Assembly: GCA_033964015.1 (NCBI GenBank)
Contig: CM066914.1
Location: 33,649,492 to 33,713,491 of the forward strand
DNA length: 64,000 nt
DNA from: Scolanthus callimorphus
Taxonomy: Eukaryota > Cnidaria > Anthozoa > Actiniaria > Edwardsiidae
Direction: 5' to 3'
Positions 57,783-64,000 of the stretch are shown here, piece by piece. A model generated the notes under the pieces. It saw only the letters and a program-made list of their open reading frames with translations. It did not search any database and had not been told where the DNA came from. Both the position numbers and the translations under genes were made by a program. Every line of letters starts with the position of its first letter. Position 1 is the first letter of the stretch.

Positions 57783-59687
57783 ATGCATAATAGAGATATT
57801 TTGAAAATTAGGGCGATTAGAACAAAAGACCCAGATGATTGGGCACAATTCAAAACACAAAGAAACAAAGTAAACAAAGAAATTAAGTTAGCCAAGCAAC
57901 TATATTATCAAAACACCTTAAACAAGTACCAGGGTGATTCAAAGAAAACGTGGCAGACAATAAATGAAATAACTTCCAGGAAATCTGGTAGAACGTCTGT
58001 GAAAGAACTTAAAGTGAATGGGCAGTCAATAACAAACCCAATTGAATTGGCAGACGAATTCAATAACCACTTTGCCACCATTGGCCCAAAACTTGCGAGT
58101 GATATCCCTGCGCAAAGTAAAAATAGCCATTTAGACTTTCTTACTGGCACAAACAAAAGGTTTCAGTTCTGCCAAGTCACTTCAAATCATGTTCTCTCAC
58201 TATTAAACAAACTAAATAAGTCAAAGGCCACTGGCCTTGACAAGATATCAGCTAGACTCATTCGTGAGTGCGCTGATCTTATTTGCACTTCACTCTGTAA
58301 TATATTCAACCAGTCTCTCAGTCTCGGTATATTCCCTGACGACTGGAAAAGTGCCCGGGTAACACCATTATTCAAGCAAGGAAATCGTGATGACATGAAC
58401 AATTATCGCCCAATATCAGTGGTCTCAGTTATAGCCAAGGTCTTTGAAAGGATAGTTTATGACCAAATATATGCCTATTTGATTGAAAATGACATAATTT
58501 GTAAATACCAATCAGGTTTTCGCAGTCTCCATTCGACCGTCACGGCTCTTCTTGAGGCCACAGATAGTTGGGCGTATAACATTGACAAAGGAAAAGTAAA
58601 CGCTGTTGTTTTCCTAGATTTGAAAAAAGCGTTCGATACTGTTAATCACGATGTCCTTCTATCAAAACTAGACAATTATGGCATACAAGATATTGCCCAT
58701 AACTGGTTCAAGTCGTATTTAGACAAACGCACACAAAAATGTTCCATTAATGGCTCACTCTCTCAAACCTGCCTATTAAGCTGTGGAGTTCCACAGGGTA
58801 CAATTTTAGGGCCATTATTATTTTTACTGTACATTAATGACTTGCCAAACTGTTTGGATAATTGTCAACCACGAATGTATGCTGACGACACTCATTTGAC
58901 GTATGCGGGTTCCTGTGCCGACAATATTCAATCATGCCTAAACAAAGACTTGGCAAATGTCAACAATTGGCTAATAGCAAACAAACTAACTCTAAATGCG
59001 ACTAAAACCGAGTTTATGTTGATTGGGTCAAGGCAGAGGCTATGCACGTTTACAAATCTTCCCCAGCCAGAGATAAATGGCGCGCAAATTGATCTAGTGA
59101 CAAAAGCAAAATCACTAGGAGTGGTTATCGATGAGAATCTCAATTGGTGCGAACATATAGATAAATTAACCAAGAAAATTGCATCTGGTATTGGGGCAAT
59201 CAAACGAGTGAGGCACCTTGTTCCTCAGACGACTATGCATAATATTTTTCGTGCGCTTGTACAGCCACACTTTGATTACTGCAATGTCGTCTGGGGAAAC
59301 TGTGGTGTTACACTCCATGATAAACTACAAAAGCTTCAAAATAGAGCAGCTCGTGTCTTGACCCACTCAAGCTATGATGCCAGTGCTAGCGAACTTTTTG
59401 AATATTTGGAATGGAAAAATCTAAGCTCCCAACAACAGATTGCGCGAGCAACAATGGTTTATAAATGTTTGCATGGACTGGCACCTGGCTATCTTTCCAG
59501 CAAATTTACGACCCGAGAATCGATATATTCCCTAAGAGACTCGGACAACAAAGTCAACGTTCCACTACCGCGAACCAATTATTATAAAAACAGCTTCAGC
59601 TATAGCGGTGCTATCACATGGAACAGTCTTCCTAGCGAAACAAGACAAGCCGAGTCTCTTAGGAAATTTAAATCATGTATTAAATAG
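57783..59687 (+). pseudogene. LINE reverse transcriptase
   Basis: 634 codons open. Motifs: KATGLDKISARLI, NYRPISVVSVIAKVFER, QSGFRSLHSTVTALL, FLDLKKAFDTVNHDVLL (motif A), CGVPQGTILGPLLFLLYIND (motif B) and MYADDTHLTY (YADD). Downstream are LGVVIDENLNWCEHI and PHFDYCNVVWG. This is the complete RT core and thumb of a CR1/L2-group element. It is joined in the ancestor to the endonuclease by about 20 codons (RVRSRSSPWITSELKDI). It is not functional as a full ORF2 because of two frameshifts and truncation. Confidence 0.92.
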
Positions 59688-59827
59688 GGCACGGCATTCA
59701 TGGAAAGCAGCTCGGGGAGGGTAGGGTGGGTAGGGTAACTAGCGTAGATAAGGGTAGTGTATTATATTTTATTATTTCTATATTATTATAATTGAGCTGA
59801 TGAATTTTACCGTGGATAAATAAAGAA

Positions 59828-59829
<2 letters not shown>

Positions 59830-59883
<54 letters not shown>

Positions 59884-59905
59884 ATCTATCTATCTATCTA
59901 TCTAT
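59830..59905 (+). repeat. (TATC)n microsatellite tail of the LINE
   Basis: About 18 TATC units with one interruption. Simple-repeat 3' tails are usual for CR1/L2-group LINEs. Confidence 0.95.
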
Positions 59906-61843
59906 ATGTTCAGGTTTCCCAACAACATGGTACGCTTTTTCATTTCGGATTGTCTCGACGCTATAAAGTCTTATTCTGGGTACCTAACGCTCCAAGTTTT
60001 AATAGATACATCATGCCCTTGAATACCCCCTTTCGATCCCCTCTCCTCTCCTCGCACGCAATCGTTACGATATAGTCAATATTTTAAAACCTATTCTCTT
60101 TTTTATTCTGTTTTAGAAATGACACAACACAAAATTGAGACATTGTGGCGTCTATTTATAAGCTATTGCTGAATGCGACGGTTAGATACATGTTTCACGA
60201 GGACAAGACGGAGGACAAGACGGAGGACAAGAAGAAGAAGAAAAAAACTGAATAAGATGATGTCCGAGCCCAGCAGGACGAGGGTGTGATCCATAGGGCT
60301 GGGGATTTTCCCTGACTCATAGCGTTGCGGGCACGCCAGGGTTTTTCATCCTATGGATGCTCGTTTTGTAAAGCACCCCAACAAATAGAAGTTGTATATT
60401 CATTACTTATTTCAAAGCAATAAATTAGTGGAATGAATATGTGTCAAGTTACAATGTTTTTTTCCTCGAGGGCACGGTAACGAATTCTGCATTCTGATTG
60501 GTTCTTAGAGCGCGCACGGGAGGCAATATGGGGAGTAACCATTGGTTTGTTTTCATCGAAAAAATCAACCTTTTGAGTTGGATAAAAAATAAGTTAATTA
60601 CCGGTCGGTCCGCATAGGGAGAATTATGTGACCTTCTTACGAATATAATATTTCAAAATTTCCTACAACCAGCCCAATAAGGCAGTTTTGATTATTAGAG
60701 CCCTTCCTTGGTGGCAATTTGAGTTTCGAAGTCCATCTGTCATGTCTGGCTTATACGCTTTTTGGGTGACAACGTTTCCCGAAAACGGTATATAAACTAG
60801 CCGTATTTATTTTGTTTTATTTTAGAAAGTCCAGCACAGATGATTGAGACTTTGTGACGCCCTCTATTTATTAGCTATTGCTGAATGCGGCGGTTAGATG
60901 TTTCACCAGGATAGGTCATACGATAAGAAGAATAACAAACTGGATTCCAGGATGATTTCCATCGATTCAAGGATGACTATTGGCTATGTTGGTGTTATAT
61001 GTTCAGGTTTCCCAACAACATGGTACGCTTTTTTCATTTCGGATTGTCTCGACGCTATAAAGTCTTATTCTGGGTACCTAACGCTCCAAGTTTTAATAGA
61101 TACATCATGCCCTTGAATACCCCCTTTCGATCCCCTCTCCTCTCCTCGCACGCAATCGTTACGATATAGTCAATATTTTAAAACCTATTCTCTTTTTTAT
61201 TCTGTTTTAGAAATGACACAACACAAAATTGAGACATTGTGGCGTCTATTTATAAGCTATTGCTGAATGCGACGGTTAGATACATGTTTCACGAGGACAA
61301 GACGGAGGACAAGACGGAGGACAAGAAGAAGAAGAAAAAAACTGAATAAGATGATGTCCGAGCCCAGCAGGACGAGGGTGTGATCCATAGGGCTGGGGAT
61401 TTTCCCTGACTCATAGCGTTGCGGGCACGCCAGGGTTTTTCATCCTATGGATGCTCGTTTTGTAAAGCACCCCAACAAATAGAAGTTGTATATTCATTAC
61501 TTATTTCAAAGCAATAAATTAGTGGAATGAATATGTGTCAAGTTACAATGTTTTTTTCCTCGAGGGCACGGTAACGAATTCTGCATTCTGATTGGTTCTT
61601 AGAGCGCGCACGGGAGGCAATATGGGGAGTAACCATTGGTTTGTTTTCATCGAAAAAATCAACCTTTTGAGTTGGATAAAAAATAAGTTAATTACCGGTC
61701 GGTCCGCATAGGGAGAATTATGTGACCTTCTTACGAATATAATATTTCAAAATTTCCTACAACCAGCCCAATAAGGCAGTTTTGATTATTAGAGCCCTTC
61801 CTTGGTGGCAATTTGAGTTTCGAAGTCCATCTGTCATGTCTGG

Positions 61844-62651
61844 TCTTGCTAACCCTTGACTTGCTTTATTAGGAGCTCCGCTTTTAGGCAGTGCCTAAAT
61901 CTATATATTTATAGTAATAATAACAATAAAATGTAGTTTATTTTTTCCAAATTATTGCAGACTACAAGACTCTGAGCTACTATATGGAAAGGTCATTTGG
62001 TGTTGTCACATAGATTGTGTATTTAGTTTTTCTGACTTACGAAACAAAGATCTGAAAACTTCTGGCAGGGCGTAGCAAGCCTAGGTGACCAGAGGCGGGG
62101 GAGCTTTCTGTTGCTAATTGTCCCATAAGTGTACTGTATTTTATTATTCATAAATGGGGGTCTCGGACCTCCTAGACCCCCTCTAGCTATTCACCTGCCT
62201 GGTGATTGTATTGATGCATGACTACACCTTTCCTTCTCTATTATATTAGGGAAAGGGTGTCATGTTTAGTGGAACAAAATAAGACCAGTTGTCTTCTCTT
62301 ACTTAGCCTAAAAGTATATATGAATTATTTTGACTATTATATAATTATTTTACGCGACATTCTATAGCATTGTGTGAAGTTTTACGGTTTGACGACCGTT
62401 CTGGCCCGAAATTTCCAATCAAATTCCATCTGCTCAACAACAGAAGCAGCCACCCCAAAATTGTATTCAATTGATATACATAAAAGGTTATTAAACTAAC
62501 CAAAACAATCACTAATTGGACCACGTTTCTTTCAGCTCACCAAGGGAAGGCTAAAACCGTGACACTCCCCTTTAAAGGACTCGTACAACAGTACTCCTCT
62601 AAAGCATTAAACATAAATGTTGTTCCTTTTTTCCCTATTTATTTACAATAG
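61844..62651. other. Region without a supported gene
   Basis: Starts with the satellite-family border (AGGAGCTCCGCTTTTAGGCA). The remainder is AT-rich, with no exon or repeat recognised. Confidence 0.4.
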
Positions 62652-63062
62652 GAATCGAAAGGCTGTGAACCAGGCCCTAGCGATGTGTCAGAAGTGAGTG
62701 CAGCGGATGGCCCTACTGACTCAGAGTTTAAAAAAAGAATTCATGGCTCTCATGAGACAACGAAAGCCTCAAACAGAGGCTTTCTAATGTTGAGTCAGAC
62801 TAGTATTAATTTGAAACATCCGTACGACTTGGAGGCGGATGATGCTGCTGGGGCGTTCTACAAACACGACCTGGTAAAATTCTGCCAGGTAGATGAAAAT
62901 GACGGTGAATTGGCGGTATCCACGGAAGTCAAGGTTACAAAGAATAAACACGGGGACGTTATCAGTGGGACATACATTCGACGGGGAAAGCAAGCATGGA
63001 AGCCCATAAAAGCGAAGCGGAGCAAGGTGTATGCAGTTGTGCGTAAAAGAGCAGTTCACAAG
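62652..63062 (+). CDS. Unidentified coding exon, 137 codons
   Basis: Bounded by TTACAATAG and CACAAG|GTAACT, phase 0 at both ends, open throughout. The N-terminal part is acidic/serine-rich (CEPGPSDVSEVSAADGPTDS). The C-terminal part looks globular (YDLEADDAAGAFYKHDLVKF, KVTKNKHGDVISGTYIRRG) with a basic end (KPIKAKRSKVYAVVRKRA). I do not recognise the family; it could be a host gene or part of an element whose tail is at 63.7 kb. Confidence 0.5.
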
Positions 63063-63084
63063 GTAACTCTCAAATAGTATCAAA

Positions 63085-63670
63085 GTGCCTTACGCGTTGC
63101 ATCATTTACGTAATGCCCTTGGAAGAATACAGCCGAGTACACGGAAGAATGAAATCATTCAAGAATTATTAACTTACTCTGGGCACTCTCATCACTATTA
63201 CTTCAATACCGGATACTCCGTACCTGTCGTTGCGTCTAAACACGGGAATGCAACTAAGAAAGACACTCCCGCGTTCAGGCCAACAGAACATTCCCTGAAA
63301 AAAGAGTGCCAAGAAACTGCAAATACTAAAGCTCACTACTTGATGGATATTCAATCTCTTAGCACCCAAGAGATGTAAAGCAAATCAAGAATTACAAGTA
63401 CAGCTACGGGCAAAGCAGCGCCGACGCCCGCCGCGACTAACTTAACGATGTAATTCTTGGTTTGCTTGACCAGAATACTGAGAAAGACCGGTTTGTTTTA
63501 GACGACAAACAGCCTTTGTGAGGGAAGTGTTGTTTCGTCATGGATGTCAGCCATCTATCGTAGCTTTTGCTGACCAGACACTAAACGCTTCTGTACCCGG
63601 TCTATAGTCAATAATGATGTAATATAGTGTAGATAGAATGTGTATATAGTGTAGATAGAATGTGTGAATA
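63085..63670. other. Unassigned sequence, possible further exon
   Basis: A frame at 63,085-63,378 is open (LRNALGRIQPSTRKNEIIQ...) but lacks a start and clear splice sites. It may belong with the preceding exon or be chance. Confidence 0.25.
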
Positions 63671-63752
63671 GTTTGTATATATATATATATTTTTTTATTT
63701 ATCTTTTAATAAGCCCTGATGTTTTACCGTGTCTAAATAAAGATACAAGTTA
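63671..63752 (+). repeat. LINE 3' tail fragment
   Basis: (TA)n then AATAAGCCCTGATGTTTTACCGTGTCTAAATAAAGATAC, split here only as an observation: the GTTTTACCGTGTCTAAATAA part matches the tail of the 57-kb LINE (TTTTACCGTGGATAAATAAA). Confidence 0.55.
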
Positions 63753-63847
63753 CAAGGTCACCAATCGTACTTCTCCCCTGTGCTCGTAGACACTACGTTG
63801 AATATCGCGGAATATCACTTCACTCAAACGGCGTATGAGAACTTAGG

Positions 63848-63933
63848 CCCGTTTCAAACGTCGCGCCAACGTCGTGCCGAACTCAATTCCTCAATTAGGT
63901 TCGACGTTAGCGCGACTCAAGCACGACGTTTGA
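63848..63933. repeat. Short foldback
   Basis: CCCGTTTCAAACGTCG...GTCGTGCCGAACTCAATT pairs imperfectly with AGCACGACGTTTGAAAC. The sequence continues past it with related GGCTCGACTATTC motifs to the window edge. Confidence 0.45.
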
Positions 63934-64000
63934 AACCAAATTTGAATTAGGCTCGACTATTCTATTAGGCACGACTCTGGCTCGACATGTGTTGCCGTGC

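Larger units (their letters stand above)
56917..59902 (+). mobile_element. 5'-truncated CR1/L2-like LINE
   Basis: About 2,986 bp inserted into unit 1 with a TATAT target duplication (56,912-56,916 and 59,903-59,907); the empty site is preserved in unit 2 (GTTATATGTTCAGG at about 60,994). It carries endonuclease and reverse-transcriptase frames, a 3' sequence TTTTACCGTGGATAAATAAA and a (TATC)n tail. The 5' end is a 22-bp fold-back. Confidence 0.9.
56666..61843 (+). repeat. 1,094-bp tandem duplication; first copy split by a LINE
   Basis: Unit 2 is 60,750-61,843. Unit 1 is 56,666-56,916 plus 59,903-60,749. The copies are almost identical; the one difference I noticed is one T in a T-run (near 59,938 versus 61,024). 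Within each unit two shorter related segments follow TTTTAG acceptor-like sites (TTGAGACTTTGTGACGCC and TTGAGACATTGTGGCG, both followed by AGCTATTGCTGAATGCG). GAGGACAAGACG repeats and a MITE shared with 46.9 kb also lie inside. Confidence 0.9.

Overview
The window is animal genomic DNA that looks cnidarian, most likely a hexacoral (inference). The evidence is GT-AG introns, AT-rich intergenic DNA, dense foldback MITEs, an N-RAG-type RING gene, a Helitron encoding a DUF6570-type region plus RepHel, CR1/L2-like LINEs and a Penelope-like element. No host housekeeping gene was recognised. Almost everything readable is a mobile element, often nested in another.

Layout. 1-1.5 kb: 3' end of a frameshifted LINE. 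2.6-2.9 kb: GIY-YIG remnant of a Penelope-like element. 3,350-15,825: a 12.5-kb DNA transposon with ~510-bp terminal inverted repeats and a 7-bp target duplication, sitting in a LINE tail. It carries two convergent genes: a Pif1-type helicase gene (+) and a P-element/THAP9-like DDE transposase gene (-). The latter is split by a CACTG-ended foldback element. 16.3-17.3 kb: eight 126-128-bp satellite units, each centred on a palindrome with two CRE-like octamers. 17.9-21.5 kb: an N-RAG-like gene with a damaged RING finger. 21.5-29.4 kb: MITEs, a short TIR transposon and weak exon candidates. 29,441-32,205: a Penelope-like element with an inverted flanking copy and a 16-bp target duplication. 32.6-33.6 kb: a second satellite array with the same period. 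34.0-52.4 kb: one 18-kb Helitron gene. It has a 19-residue-repeat first exon, seven near-identical 63-69-bp phase-1 micro-exons, two further small exons, a DUF6570-type exon and a long RepHel exon with HUH, two-tyrosine and helicase motifs. 53.1-54.6 kb: an unusual interspersed short-repeat cluster. 56.7-61.8 kb: a 1,094-bp tandem duplication whose first copy is split by a 5'-truncated LINE. 62.7-63.1 kb: one clean unidentified coding exon.

How it fits together. Three separate replication/transposition machineries are readable: the P-like element (transposase plus helicase), the Helitron (HUH nuclease plus helicase) and the target-primed retroelements. All carry at least one lesion (stop, frameshift or insertion), so none is intact as written. 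Several are nearly intact and preserve catalytic residues. The 12.5-kb P-like/Pif1 transposon and the Helitron micro-exon array are the strongest candidates for something not previously described.
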